From Pseudonocardia hierapolitana (GTDB lineage: Bacteria; Actinomycetota; Actinomycetes; Mycobacteriales; Pseudonocardiaceae), in assembly GCF_007994075.1 (NCBI RefSeq), contig NZ_VIWU01000001.1, positions 4,340,001-4,404,000 on the forward strand: a stretch of DNA of 64,000 nucleotides, given 5' to 3'. The stretch's first letter is position 1. Each line of letters begins with the position of its first letter. The translations under genes were made by a program, and so were the position numbers. Below, in pieces: positions 31,921-40,053 of this stretch. A model generated the notes under the pieces. That model was given only the letters and a program-made list of their open reading frames with translations. It made no database searches and was not told the DNA's origin.

Positions 31921-33024
31921 TCAGCGGGACCAGTCGGCCAGTACCTGCTCCACCGGTTCCGGGTCGGCGGGCGGGCCGGGGAGCGTGGGGGATGTGCGGG
32001 AGAACCTCGGGGCGGGGGCGGCCTGGGGCATCCCGTCCCGTTCGACGATCGTGCATCGGGCGGCCACGTGCGGGTGCCCGGGCACCTCGGCGAACGACAG
32101 CACCGGCGTGACGCACGCGTCGGTGCCGGCGAACACCTCCGCCCACTCGTCCCGGGTGCGCGTGGCGAAGACCTCGACGAAGCGGGCCCGCAGCTTCGGC
32201 CAGCCGGAGGGGTCGTGCTGGTCGGGCAGCCCCTCGCCGTCGAGGCCGAGCCCGGCCAGCAGCGCGGCGTAGAACTGCGGCTCGATCGCCCCGACCGCCA
32301 CGTGCCTTCCGTCCGAGCAGGTGTAGGTGTCGTAGAACGGCGCGTGGCCGTCGAGCAGGTTGGCCTCGCGCGCGTCGGTCCACAGCCCCTGCCCGCGCAG
32401 ACCCCACATCATCTGGACGAGGAGCGAGGCGCCGTCCACCATCGCGGCGTCCACCACCTGCCCCTGCCCGGAACGCTGCGCCTCCCAGAGCGCCGCGAGC
32501 ACGCCGATGACCAGCAGCATCGAGCCCCCGCCGAAGTCGCCGACGAGGTTGAGGGGCGGCACCGGGCGTTCCCCGGCCCGGCCGATGGCGTGCAGGGCAC
32601 CGGTGAGCGAGATGTAGTTGATGTCATGGCCGGCGCGGGCGGCGAGCGGCCCGTCCTGTCCCCACCCGGTCATCCGGGCGTAGACGAGGCGCGGGTTGCG
32701 CGCGTGGCAGTCGGCGGGACCGACGCCGAGCCGCTCGGTGACGCCCGGCCGGTAGCCCTCCAGCAGGACGTCGGCGTGCTCGACGAGGCGCAGTACCGTC
32801 TCCCGGCCCGCCTCGTCCTTCAGGTCGGCGGTGACCCGGCGCCTGCCGCGCAGCGTCGGGTCCGGGGCGCCCGGGTCGCCGAGCTGCAGGCCGCCGGACG
32901 GCCGGTCGACCCGCACGATCTGGGCGCCGAGATCGGCCAGCACCATCGCGGCGTGCGGTCCCGGCCCGATGCCGGCCAGCTCCACGACCTTCAGCCCGGC
33001 CAACGGTCCTGTGGCTGTGTTCAT
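31921..33024 (-). CDS. CaiB/BaiF family CoA transferase, alpha-methylacyl-CoA racemase-like
   Basis: A 367-residue family III CoA-transferase fold protein. [25 protein letters not shown] is the typical N-terminus of alpha-methylacyl-CoA racemases, and the racemase residues are there: the His of [13 protein letters not shown] and the Asp of [10 protein letters not shown]. The enzyme should epimerise 2-methylacyl-CoA so that branched chains, including sterol side chains, can enter beta-oxidation. The ATG at 33024 is chosen; an upstream in-frame ATG at 33060 adds a basic stretch encoded by GC-rich repeat sequence. Confidence 0.85.
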   Translation of the reverse strand: MNTATGPLAGLKVVELAGIGPGPHAAMVLADLGAQIVRVDRPSGGLQLGDPGAPDPTLRGRRRVTADLKDEAGRETVLRLVEHADVLLEGYRPGVTERLGVGPADCHARNPRLVYARMTGWGQDGPLAARAGHDINYISLTGALHAIGRAGERPVPPLNLVGDFGGGSMLLVIGVLAALWEAQRSGQGQVVDAAMVDGASLLVQMMWGLRGQGLWTDAREANLLDGHAPFYDTYTCSDGRHVAVGAIEPQFYAALLAGLGLDGEGLPDQHDPSGWPKLRARFVEVFATRTRDEWAEVFAGTDACVTPVLSFAEVPGHPHVAARCTIVERDGMPQAAPAPRFSRTSPTLPGPPADPEPVEQVLADWSR

Positions 33025-33191
33025 CTGCCTCCGCTCCGCTCCGGCGGGCTCGCGGGCCATTCAGGCGCCGTCCTGCTCCCCGGTGCTCCGTCGCTCGTTC
33101 CTCGCTCCCTGCGCGCCTCCCGGGGGACGGCGCCGGCCCACTCGCGCGAGGCCGAGGACACCCTATTCGCACGTCCGGGGCCGAGGGCTGA

Positions 33192-34682
33192 TCACGCAAC
33201 GGCCACCGGCTCGCTCTCCACCGCCGGGCCCGGGCGGTCGAGGCCCGCCCAGGCGGCGGCGAGCCGATCGAGGGCCTCGTCCATCCGGTCCTGGCGCAGT
33301 GTGTACGGCAGCCGCAGGTACCGCTCGAACGCCCCGTCGAGACCGAACCGGGGACCCGCCGCGAGCAGGACGTCGTGGCGCCGTGCGGCGCTGGTCAGCC
33401 GGCTCGACTCGGGCCGGCCGAGATCGACCCACAGGCTCAGCCCGCCACCGGGGCGCGACGGCAGCCAGCCGGGGAAGGTGCGGGCGATCCTGCCGAGCAG
33501 GTGGTCGCGGGCGGCGACCAGCTCGCGCCGCCGGCTCGTGACGACGGAGTCGTGCTCGGCCATCAGGCGGGCGACGGTGAGCTGCTCCAGCACCGGTCCG
33601 CCCAGGTCGACACCGGCCCTGGCCGCGGCAAGCCTGCGCACCATCGCGGCCGACGTGCGGATCCAGCCGATCCGCAACCCGCCCCAGAACGTCTTGCTCG
33701 CCGACCCGATGCTCAGCACGAGCGGTGAGTCGGCGGCACCGTGCGCGGCGACGGGCACCACCGTCTGGCCGTCCAGCGCGAGGTCGATGAGGGTCTCGTC
33801 GATCAGGAGGGTGGTGCCGGTCCGCCGGGCCAGCTCCACGAGCCGGGCGCGGTCGGCGTCGTCGAGCAGGGCACCGGTGGGGTTCTGGAAGTCGGGCATG
33901 AGATAGGCGAGTCGCGGTGCTGCGTCGCGAACTGCCGACGTGAGCAGGTCGAGGTCCCACCGGCTGCCTCCGTCCCCGGCCGGCGCCATCGGGACCGGGA
34001 CGGGGCGGGCGCCGCGGGTGGTCACCGCGCCGAGCGCGTTCGGGTAGGTCGGGTGCTCGACGAGCACGCGGTCGCCCGGTCCGGCCAGCACCATGAGGGC
34101 GAGGTGGATCCCGTGCACGCCGCCCGCCGTGACCAGCACCTGGTCCGGCGTGGTCGGGAGACCCCTGGCGGTGTACCGGTCGGCGATCGCGGCGCGCAGC
34201 GCGGGCTGGCCGCTGAGGTCGTAACCGTGGCCGGCCATCAGGATGTCGAGGTCCCGTACGGCGGCCGCGGCGGCCGTGCGCAGCGCGGCGGACGGTGCGG
34301 GGAGAGCGGCGTGCGCGAGGTCGTACAGCGCGTTGTCGCCGAGCGGCGAGAACGGCGCAGGCCCTGCGTCGTCCGGGGGGCCTGCCGGGAGCTGGGTCCA
34401 GCTGCCCGCCCCGCGCCTGCTGCGGAGCACGCCTTCGCTGCGCAGTGCCTCGTACGCGGTGGCCACCGTGGTGCGGCTGACCGCGATGGCCGCCGCGAGC
34501 TCGCGCTCCGCGGGCAGCCGGGTCTGCAGCGGCAGCCTCCCGTCGAGGACGAGCAGCCGGATCCGGTCGGCCAGCGCATCGGCGAGGCCCTTTCCGCCTG
34601 GTGGGCGCCAGTCGCCCAGCAGGCGGGCGAAGCTCCGTGCGCCGATCCGGCGTTCGATGTCGGCACGGTCCACGCGGTCCAC
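33192..34682 (-). CDS. MocR-type transcriptional regulator (GntR helix-turn-helix plus aminotransferase domain)
   Basis: A 496-residue PLP-dependent regulator. The N-terminal winged helix (LADALADRIRLLVLDGRLPL, ERELAAAIAVSRTTVATAYEALRSEG) is of GntR type. The C-terminal fold-type I aminotransferase domain keeps the PLP lysine in SIGSASKTFWGGLRIGW and the DFQNPTG loop. MocR proteins sense PLP or an amino compound and control transport or catabolic genes. Start is GTG at 34682 (GTG at 34673 also possible). A 7-bp dyad lies 8-34 bases upstream, a likely self-operator. Confidence 0.85.
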   Translation of the reverse strand: MDRVDRADIERRIGARSFARLLGDWRPPGGKGLADALADRIRLLVLDGRLPLQTRLPAERELAAAIAVSRTTVATAYEALRSEGVLRSRRGAGSWTQLPAGPPDDAGPAPFSPLGDNALYDLAHAALPAPSAALRTAAAAAVRDLDILMAGHGYDLSGQPALRAAIADRYTARGLPTTPDQVLVTAGGVHGIHLALMVLAGPGDRVLVEHPTYPNALGAVTTRGARPVPVPMAPAGDGGSRWDLDLLTSAVRDAAPRLAYLMPDFQNPTGALLDDADRARLVELARRTGTTLLIDETLIDLALDGQTVVPVAAHGAADSPLVLSIGSASKTFWGGLRIGWIRTSAAMVRRLAAARAGVDLGGPVLEQLTVARLMAEHDSVVTSRRRELVAARDHLLGRIARTFPGWLPSRPGGGLSLWVDLGRPESSRLTSAARRHDVLLAAGPRFGLDGAFERYLRLPYTLRQDRMDEALDRLAAAWAGLDRPGPAVESEPVAVA

Positions 34683-34689
34683 TCCCTGC

Positions 34690-34716
34690 GATTGGCATTG
34701 CCTGTGCAGGCCAATC
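34690..34716. promoter_or_regulatory. GATTGGC-N13-GCCAATC dyad upstream of the MocR gene
   Basis: Perfect seven-base arms at 34690-34696 and 34710-34716 sit just before the MocR start codon. GntR/MocR regulators bind such dyads in their own promoters. The closeness to the start suggests a short or leaderless message that would be fully blocked by bound protein. Confidence 0.55.
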
Positions 34717-34729
34717 GTAGGCGCGTGGA

Positions 34730-35008
34730 TCAGCCGGGGGTGGTGGTCGGGCTCCACTCCCACTGGCCCCGCGTCAGGACCTCGACCGGGTGGCCGCCGT
34801 CGTCGCGGCGCTCCGCGCGATAGGCGTAGCGGCCGGCCTGCCATGCCTCCCGCTGAGCGACGGCGGCCAGGTACGAGCCGGCCCACTGCTGCCACTCGCC
34901 GGCATCGGCGGGAGGTGGGTCCGGCGACTCGCACGCGATGTCCATGAACGGGTGGAAGTTGCCGCGCAGTCCGGTCCACATGCTGACGTCCAGCCACACG
35001 GTATCCAC
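34730..35008 (-). CDS. hypothetical protein
   Basis: A 92-residue frame with protein-like composition: MDTVWLDVSMWTGLRGNFHP then an acidic, Trp-rich middle (AGEWQQWAGSYLAAVAQREAW) and an Arg-rich end. No domain is recognised. GTG start; no clear ribosome site. It lies between the SCP2 gene and the MocR gene, all on one strand. Confidence 0.45.
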   Translation of the reverse strand: MDTVWLDVSMWTGLRGNFHPFMDIACESPDPPPADAGEWQQWAGSYLAAVAQREAWQAGRYAYRAERRDDGGHPVEVLTRGQWEWSPTTTPG

Positions 35009-35062
35009 AGTGGAGTATCGGCGTGGACCGTGTGGCCCAATCGGATCTTCACCCGATCGGAC

Positions 35063-35473
35063 TCAGGCGCTCAGGAGATCCGTCCGCCCCGCCGCCTCCA
35101 GCTGCTCGCGGTACGGGCCGAACATGCCCTTCGCCATCGGCAGCACGGTGAGCAGCTTCGCGACCGGACCCTTGGCCCGTACCTGCCCCTTCGCGAGCGC
35201 GACGGGGAGGATCACCTTGCCGAGCCAGAACCGGTTGCCGGTGTCGGCGCTCATGAACAGCTCGACGTTCGGCTCGGGGCCGTTGCCCGCGCCCTCGTAG
35301 ATCTGCGTGTTCGGCATGTCCACCGTGAGCACGGCGTCCGGCTCGCTGTAGGTGATCCGCAGGACGATCCCGCTGGGCCTGAGCTTCTCCACCAGCACCG
35401 GGTCCTGCATGCCGCGCCGGAAGATCCCGCCGAGGAACTCGTAGACCTCCGCCTCGTCGCGAAACGCCGCCAC
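35063..35473 (-). CDS. SCP2 sterol-transfer family protein
   Basis: A 136-residue protein with the SCP2 fold: a hydrophobic pocket domain which binds lipids or fatty-acyl-CoA. VLRITYSEPDAVLTVDMPN, ELFMSADTGNRFWLGKV and ALAKGQVRAKGPVAKLLTVLPM follow the SCP2 strand-helix order, the last being the helix typical of bacterial members. GTG start preceded by GGGGAGG. Single gene; the lipid cargo is unknown. Confidence 0.78.
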   Translation of the reverse strand: MAAFRDEAEVYEFLGGIFRRGMQDPVLVEKLRPSGIVLRITYSEPDAVLTVDMPNTQIYEGAGNGPEPNVELFMSADTGNRFWLGKVILPVALAKGQVRAKGPVAKLLTVLPMAKGMFGPYREQLEAAGRTDLLSA

Positions 35474-35572
35474 TCGTCGCCTCCCCGTTCGTTGCCGACG
35501 GGATGAGTCTTGCGGAGCGATCGCCGGCCAGGCGACCCCACGATCGGGCCACACGCGGCCCGCACGGGCCAA

Positions 35573-35639
35573 CCCCGTACCGACGAACGGCGCGTTCGTC
35601 GGATAGGTACCGACGAACGCGCCGTTCGTCGGAACGGGG
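35573..35639. terminator. twin 23-bp near-palindromes, mutually reverse-complementary
   Basis: Two 23-base elements at 35580-35602 and 35610-35632 are each nearly palindromic (CCGACGAACG...CGTTCGTCGG), are exact reverse complements of one another, and are separated by seven bases. Flanking CCCCGT and ACGGGG extend the outer stem. The site starts eight bases after the response-regulator stop and can form one long or two short hairpins, so it probably ends that transcript. Confidence 0.8.
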
Positions 35640-35647
35640 ACGGAGTG

Positions 35648-36316
35648 TCAGCGAGGGCGGTGGGGGGCGTCGTCGAGCAGGCCGTAGCGGCCCGCGAGCG
35701 CCGCGGCCTCGATGCGGTTGGCCGCGCCGAGCCTGTGCAGCAGGCTCGCGATCATCCGCTTGGCCGTCCGCTCGCTCACGAGCATCACCTTGGCGATCTC
35801 GCTGGTCTCCAGGCCCCGCGCGAGCAGCGCCCACAGCTGCAGCTCCCGGTCCTCCAGCCGCTCCACGACGCCCTCGCCCGTCCGGTCACCCGCTGCGAGC
35901 AGCGCGTCGAGCAGGTCGGCTGGCACGACCCGGACGCCCGCCGCGATCGTCAGCAGCGGTGCGACCAGCACCTCGGGATCGGCCGACTTGGCCAGGAACC
36001 CGGCGGCCCCGGCGCGCAGGGCGGCGGTCGCGAGGCCGAGGTCCTCGGTGCCCGAGAGCGCGAGGATGCGCGTGCGCGGGTAGGCGGCGGTGATCCGCCG
36101 GATCGTCTCCACGCCGCCCAGCGGCGGGAGCGCGAGGTCGACGATCGCGATGTCGGCGGCCTCGCGCCCGACGAGCGCGACGGCCTGCTCGCCGGCCGTG
36201 GTGGAGCCGGCTACGAGGAAGGTGTCGCCCGCGCGTGACTCGAGCAGCAGCGCGAGGCCCTGGGAGAACAGGGCGTGGTCGTCCACGATGACCACGACGT
36301 ACCTGCCCCCGCGCAC
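35648..36316 (-). CDS. two-component response regulator, NarL/LuxR type
   Basis: A 222-residue regulator. The receiver domain has the acidic pocket VDDH at 11-14 and phosphoacceptor Asp60 in IAIVDLALP; the Thr/Ser and Lys switch residues are in LALSGTED and GFLAKSAD. The C-terminal LuxR helix-turn-helix (about 160-215) is somewhat divergent: LVSERTAKRMIASLLHRLGAANR. It diverges from the histidine kinase gene across 208 bases. Start is GTG. Confidence 0.88.
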   Translation of the reverse strand: MRGGRYVVVIVDDHALFSQGLALLLESRAGDTFLVAGSTTAGEQAVALVGREAADIAIVDLALPPLGGVETIRRITAAYPRTRILALSGTEDLGLATAALRAGAAGFLAKSADPEVLVAPLLTIAAGVRVVPADLLDALLAAGDRTGEGVVERLEDRELQLWALLARGLETSEIAKVMLVSERTAKRMIASLLHRLGAANRIEAAALAGRYGLLDDAPHRPR

Positions 36317-36373
36317 GGGGTGGACCGTAGTACCCCGCGCCTCCCGCGAGCCCGGGTCCGAACGCGCGATTCA

Positions 36374-36397
36374 CCGTGTCGAGATGTCGGACTCGCG
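36374..36397. repeat. 24-bp repeat, left copy (histidine kinase promoter)
   Basis: The sequence CCGTGTCGAGATGTCGGACT plus CGCG is a perfect reverse complement of 37834-37857 on the other side of the kinase gene. It lies in the divergent promoter region between response regulator and kinase. Related CGAGTC motifs occur at about 36410 and 36430. Confidence 0.85.
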
Positions 36398-36524
36398 CCA
36401 GGTGGGAGCGAGTCGTGCGTTGCGCCACGGCGAGTCGGGCGACCGAGCTGGATTCGGCGGTCGAGCACGGGGATCACCCGCGGGGCGTGCCGAGGCGTGG
36501 GGGTCGGTGGGAGATGCTGGCCCG

Positions 36525-37796
36525 ATGGACGCCGACGTGGCTCTCCGCGCCCTGGAGGAGCGCACGGCCGTCGTCATCCGGCTGCTGGTCGTCTGCTCGG
36601 TCGGGGTCGCGCTCGTGCTGGAGCCGGGGCTCGCCCGCGGCCGGGCGGCCTTGCTCGGGGCGCTCGTGCTGGTCACGCTCGCCTACGCACTGGTGCTCGG
36701 CGTCGGGGAGTGGTGGGGGCGGCGGCTGGTCCCGCCGCGGGTCGCGACCTCGGTCGACGCGGCGCTCGCGCTGCTGGCCTGCGGGCTCACCGGCGGCGCG
36801 GACAGCGTGATGGTCGCGATCCTGCCCCTCGTCGTGATCGCGGGTGCGGTGCGCGGCGGTGTGGTGGTGGGCAGGCTCGGCGCCCTCGGGGTGGGTGCCG
36901 GCTTCACGGTCGCCGCACTCGCGGGCTCCGATCCGCAGGTGTCGGTGTCCGACCGGTGGATGGCCGGCGTGTGGTGGACCGGTTACCTCGTCGCGGCCGC
37001 CGTGCTCGTCGGGGTGCTGCTGCGGATGCTGGAACGCCAGTACGAGGCCGCCGCGGAGTCGCGGGCGCGGGCGCGCGCCGAGCACGAGGCGTTCCTGGAG
37101 GAGCGCGACCTGAGGTCCCGGCTGCTGGCCGCCCAGCAGGCGCGGCTGGACGGCGTTCGCGTCGTGCTGCACGAGTTCCGCACGCCGGTCGCGTCGCTCA
37201 CCGCGCTGTCGGCGGACCTCGCCGCCGACCGGCTCTCCGGTCCCGCCCGGGAGACGGCCACCCGCCTGCTCGCCGAGCACGCCGTGCACCTGCGCGACAT
37301 GCTCGACGGCCTCGCCGACGTCGCCGTGCAGGAGGGGAGCCCGCTCGGCCGGGTGCGCGAGCGGACGGTCCGGTTGGCGGAGCTGGCCGATGCCGTCCTC
37401 GACGCGGCGGGGGTCGCTCCGGAGCGGCGGGTGGCAGACGTCGAGCCGCCGGAAGCCGCGGTGCGCTGCGACCCGCAGCGGCTGCGCCGGGTCCTCACGA
37501 ACCTGGTCGAGAACGCCGCCCGGCACAGCGGGGACGCGCCCGTCGAGCTCGACCTGCGGCACTCCGACGGGCAGCTGGTCGTCGAGGTCCGCGACCGCGG
37601 CCCCGGCCTGCCGCCCGGCCAGGAAGGTGTGGTCACGGCCAAGGGCGTGGCACTGGGGGAGCGCCGGGGGACCGCAGGGCTGGGCCTGTGGATCGTGGAG
37701 GCCCTCGTGGCTGCGATGGACGGCGAGCTGCGCTTCCTGCCCCGCGACGACGGCGGCCTCGTCGCGCACCTCGAGCTCCCCCTCCCGTCGGCCTGA
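36525..37796 (+). CDS. sensor histidine kinase
   Basis: A 423-residue membrane kinase. Five or six N-terminal helices (residues 15-165) form a membrane sensor without a large outer domain. The HisKA-like box VRVVLHEFRTPVASL has phosphoacceptor His216; N-box LRRVLTNLVENAARHS, G1 box DRGPGLPP and G2 box GTAGLGLWIVEAL complete the HATPase domain. It is the partner of the divergent NarL-type regulator, although the H-box is of the HisKA kind and not the HisKA_3 usual for NarL partners. GGGAG is 12 bases before the ATG. Confidence 0.88.
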   Translation: MDADVALRALEERTAVVIRLLVVCSVGVALVLEPGLARGRAALLGALVLVTLAYALVLGVGEWWGRRLVPPRVATSVDAALALLACGLTGGADSVMVAILPLVVIAGAVRGGVVVGRLGALGVGAGFTVAALAGSDPQVSVSDRWMAGVWWTGYLVAAAVLVGVLLRMLERQYEAAAESRARARAEHEAFLEERDLRSRLLAAQQARLDGVRVVLHEFRTPVASLTALSADLAADRLSGPARETATRLLAEHAVHLRDMLDGLADVAVQEGSPLGRVRERTVRLAELADAVLDAAGVAPERRVADVEPPEAAVRCDPQRLRRVLTNLVENAARHSGDAPVELDLRHSDGQLVVEVRDRGPGLPPGQEGVVTAKGVALGERRGTAGLGLWIVEALVAAMDGELRFLPRDDGGLVAHLELPLPSA

Positions 37797-37833
37797 AATG
37801 CCGGACACGGCGTGCCCGAACGTCCGACTCACC

Positions 37834-37900
37834 CGCGAGTCCGACATCTCGACACGGCGAGTCCGACATCCCGACGTGGCGAGTCGGGCGTTCTGCCCGA
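37834..37900. repeat. 24-bp repeat, right copy, and 22-bp direct repeats upstream of the ADH gene
   Basis: 37834-37857 is the exact reverse complement of 36374-36397. From 37835 the sequence continues as three direct repeats at 22-base spacing (37835, 37857, 37879): GCGAGTCCGACATCTCGACA.., GCGAGTCCGACATCCCGACG.., GCGAGTCGGGCGTTCTGCCC... They lie 90-150 bases before the alcohol dehydrogenase start. Two helical turns between repeats would place bound proteins on one face of the DNA. Confidence 0.85.
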
Positions 37901-37986
37901 CCCGGACGGGTGGTGTGGCACCCGCGGGCCATGGCAGGAACCCGCGGCCCCCTGTGCGCCGACGTGATCGCGGTCATGCTGACGCC

Positions 37987-39093
37987 ATGAAGACCACGGC
38001 AGCGGTGCTCTGGGAACTCGGCGGGAAGTGGGAGGTCGGCGAGGTCGAGCTCGACGGGCCGCGCGCGGGCGAGGTGCTCGTCGAGCTCGCGGCGAGCGGC
38101 CTGTGCCACTCCGACGAGCACCTGGTCACCGGCGACCTGCCGGTCGCGTACCCGATGGTCGGGGGCCACGAGGGCGCGGGCCGGATCCTGGAGGTCGGGC
38201 CGGGCGTCACCGAGGTCGAGGTCGGCGACCCGGTCGTCATGACGTTCCTGCCCAGCTGCGGGCGTTGCAGCTACTGCGTCCGCGGCTACACGGCCCTCTG
38301 CGACGATGGCGCGGGCGCCACGCTGGGGCCGCAGCTCGACGGCACCTACCGCTTCCACGCGCGCGGCGAGGACATCGGGCAGATGTGCCTGCTCGGCACG
38401 TTCGCGAAGCACACGGTGGTGCCGGTCAAGTCGGTCGTGAAGATCGACGAGGGGTTCCCGCTGCACCTGGCCGCACTCGTGGGCTGCGGCGTCACGACGG
38501 GCTTCGGCTCGGCCGTGCGCACCGCGGAGCTGCGCGCGGGCGACACCGCCGTCGTCATCGGTGTCGGCGGCATCGGTGCCAACGCGGTGCAGGGCGCGCG
38601 GATCGCAGGCTGCCGCTACGTGGTGGCGGTCGACCCGGTGGAGTTCAAGCGGGAGAAGGCGCTCGAGCTGGGCGCCACGCACGTCGCGGCGAGCATGGAC
38701 GAGGCCTGGAACACCGTCTCGTCGATCACCCGCGGCCAGCTGGCCGACGCCGCGATCCTCACCACCGGTGTCGCGGAGGGCGCGCAGCTGCAGCCGGCGC
38801 TGCAGCTGGTGGGCAAGCGGGGCCGCGTCGTCGTCACGGCTCTCGGGCACCCCGGCGAGGACACCGTGTCCATGTCGCTGCTGGAGCTCACGCTCTACGA
38901 GAAGCAGGTGCGCGGGGCGCTCTTCGGCAGCTCGAACGGCCAGCACGACGTGCCCCGGCTGCTGGAGATGCACAACCTCGGCCAGCTCAAGCTCGCCGAG
39001 CTGATCACGCGCGAGTACGCGCTGGACGAGATCAACACCGGCTACCAGGACATGCGCGAGGGCCGCAACATCCGCGGTCTCATCCGATTCTGA
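37987..39093 (+). CDS. NDMA-dependent alcohol dehydrogenase
   Basis: A 368-residue zinc alcohol dehydrogenase of the actinobacterial type which holds NAD(P) tightly and in vitro needs an artificial acceptor such as NDMA. Catalytic zinc ligands Cys40 (GLCHSDEH) and His61/Glu62 (GGHEGAGR), the structural zinc cysteines 91, 94, 97 and 105, and the Rossmann loop GVGGIGANAVQGA are present. Clean MDR architecture over the full length. The R2lox gene follows after 11 bases, its ribosome site GAGGAGG overlapping this stop, so they form one operon. Confidence 0.88.
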   Translation: MKTTAAVLWELGGKWEVGEVELDGPRAGEVLVELAASGLCHSDEHLVTGDLPVAYPMVGGHEGAGRILEVGPGVTEVEVGDPVVMTFLPSCGRCSYCVRGYTALCDDGAGATLGPQLDGTYRFHARGEDIGQMCLLGTFAKHTVVPVKSVVKIDEGFPLHLAALVGCGVTTGFGSAVRTAELRAGDTAVVIGVGGIGANAVQGARIAGCRYVVAVDPVEFKREKALELGATHVAASMDEAWNTVSSITRGQLADAAILTTGVAEGAQLQPALQLVGKRGRVVVTALGHPGEDTVSMSLLELTLYEKQVRGALFGSSNGQHDVPRLLEMHNLGQLKLAELITREYALDEINTGYQDMREGRNIRGLIRF

Positions 39094-39104
39094 GGAGGAC
39101 GACG

Positions 39105-40049
39105 ATGTCCGAGCGCACCGGCTTCACCAGCCTGCGGAAGGGCGGGATCCACTTCGACTCGTTCCCGATGCGGCTGTTCACCAAGGGCAACGGCCGCCAG
39201 TGGAACCCGGCGGACATCGACCTGAGCCAGGACGCGGCCGACGTCGCCGCGATGACCGACGACGAGCGCTGGTGGACCTGCTCCCTCGCCGCGCAGTTCA
39301 TGGCGGGCGAGGAGTCGGTCACGCAGGACCTGCAGCCGTTCCTCGCGGCGATGGCCGCCGAGGGCAGGCTCGCCGACGAGATGTACCTGACCCAGTTCGT
39401 GTACGAGGAGGCCAAGCACACCGAGGCCTTCCGCCGCTGGTTCGACGCCGTCGGCATCACCGACGACCTGCACACCTACATCGCCGACAACGAGCCCTAC
39501 CAGCAGATCTTCACCAAGGAGCTGCCGGAGAGCCTGCAGACGCTCGCGCAGGACCCGTCGCCGCGCAACCAGATCCGGGCGTCGGTGACGTACAACCACA
39601 TCGTCGAGGGCACGCTCGCCCTCACCGGCTACTTCTCGTGGCAGAAGATCTGCGCGAGCCGCGGGATCCTGCCCGGGATGCAGCAGATCATCAAGCACAT
39701 CGGCGACGACGAGCGCCGGCACATGGCGTGGGGCACGTTCACCTGCCGCCGCCACGTCGCCGCCGACGACACCCTGTGGGACGCCGTCGACGAGCGGATG
39801 CAGGAGCTGCTCGTTCCGGCGATGGGCGTGGTGACCGCGACGTTCGAGCGGTGGGACGGGCCGCCGCCGTTCCCCGTCGACATGAACGAGATGGCGGAGT
39901 ACGCGATGGACAAGGTCGGCCGCCGCCTCGGCGCGATCGAGACGGCCAGGGGTGCCGACCTGCGCACGATCGACCTGGACGCGAGCCCGGAGGCGCTCGA
40001 GGAGCGCTTCCACGCCGAGGACTCCGCGCAGCTGGTCGCCGCCGGCTGA
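39105..40049 (+). CDS. R2-like ligand-binding oxidase (Mn/Fe R2lox)
   Basis: A 314-residue ferritin-like four-helix protein with a Mn/Fe cofactor; the family activates O2 and forms a Val-Tyr ether crosslink beside the metals. All ligands are visible: Glu69, Glu102, His105, Glu168, Glu203 and His206, in GEESV, EEAKH, VEGT and DERRH. The crosslink pair is Val72 and Tyr163. These positions are one higher than in Mycobacterium tuberculosis Rv0233. It is not a ribonucleotide reductase subunit: the radical Tyr position is replaced as in R2lox. In operon with an NDMA-type alcohol dehydrogenase. Confidence 0.9.
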   Translation: MSERTGFTSLRKGGIHFDSFPMRLFTKGNGRQWNPADIDLSQDAADVAAMTDDERWWTCSLAAQFMAGEESVTQDLQPFLAAMAAEGRLADEMYLTQFVYEEAKHTEAFRRWFDAVGITDDLHTYIADNEPYQQIFTKELPESLQTLAQDPSPRNQIRASVTYNHIVEGTLALTGYFSWQKICASRGILPGMQQIIKHIGDDERRHMAWGTFTCRRHVAADDTLWDAVDERMQELLVPAMGVVTATFERWDGPPPFPVDMNEMAEYAMDKVGRRLGAIETARGADLRTIDLDASPEALEERFHAEDSAQLVAAG

Positions 40050-40053
40050 TCGG

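Noticed and set aside
39105..40049. Ribonucleotide reductase small subunit
   Set aside because: The ligand set with Val72/Tyr163 matches R2lox, and no large subunit gene is adjacent.
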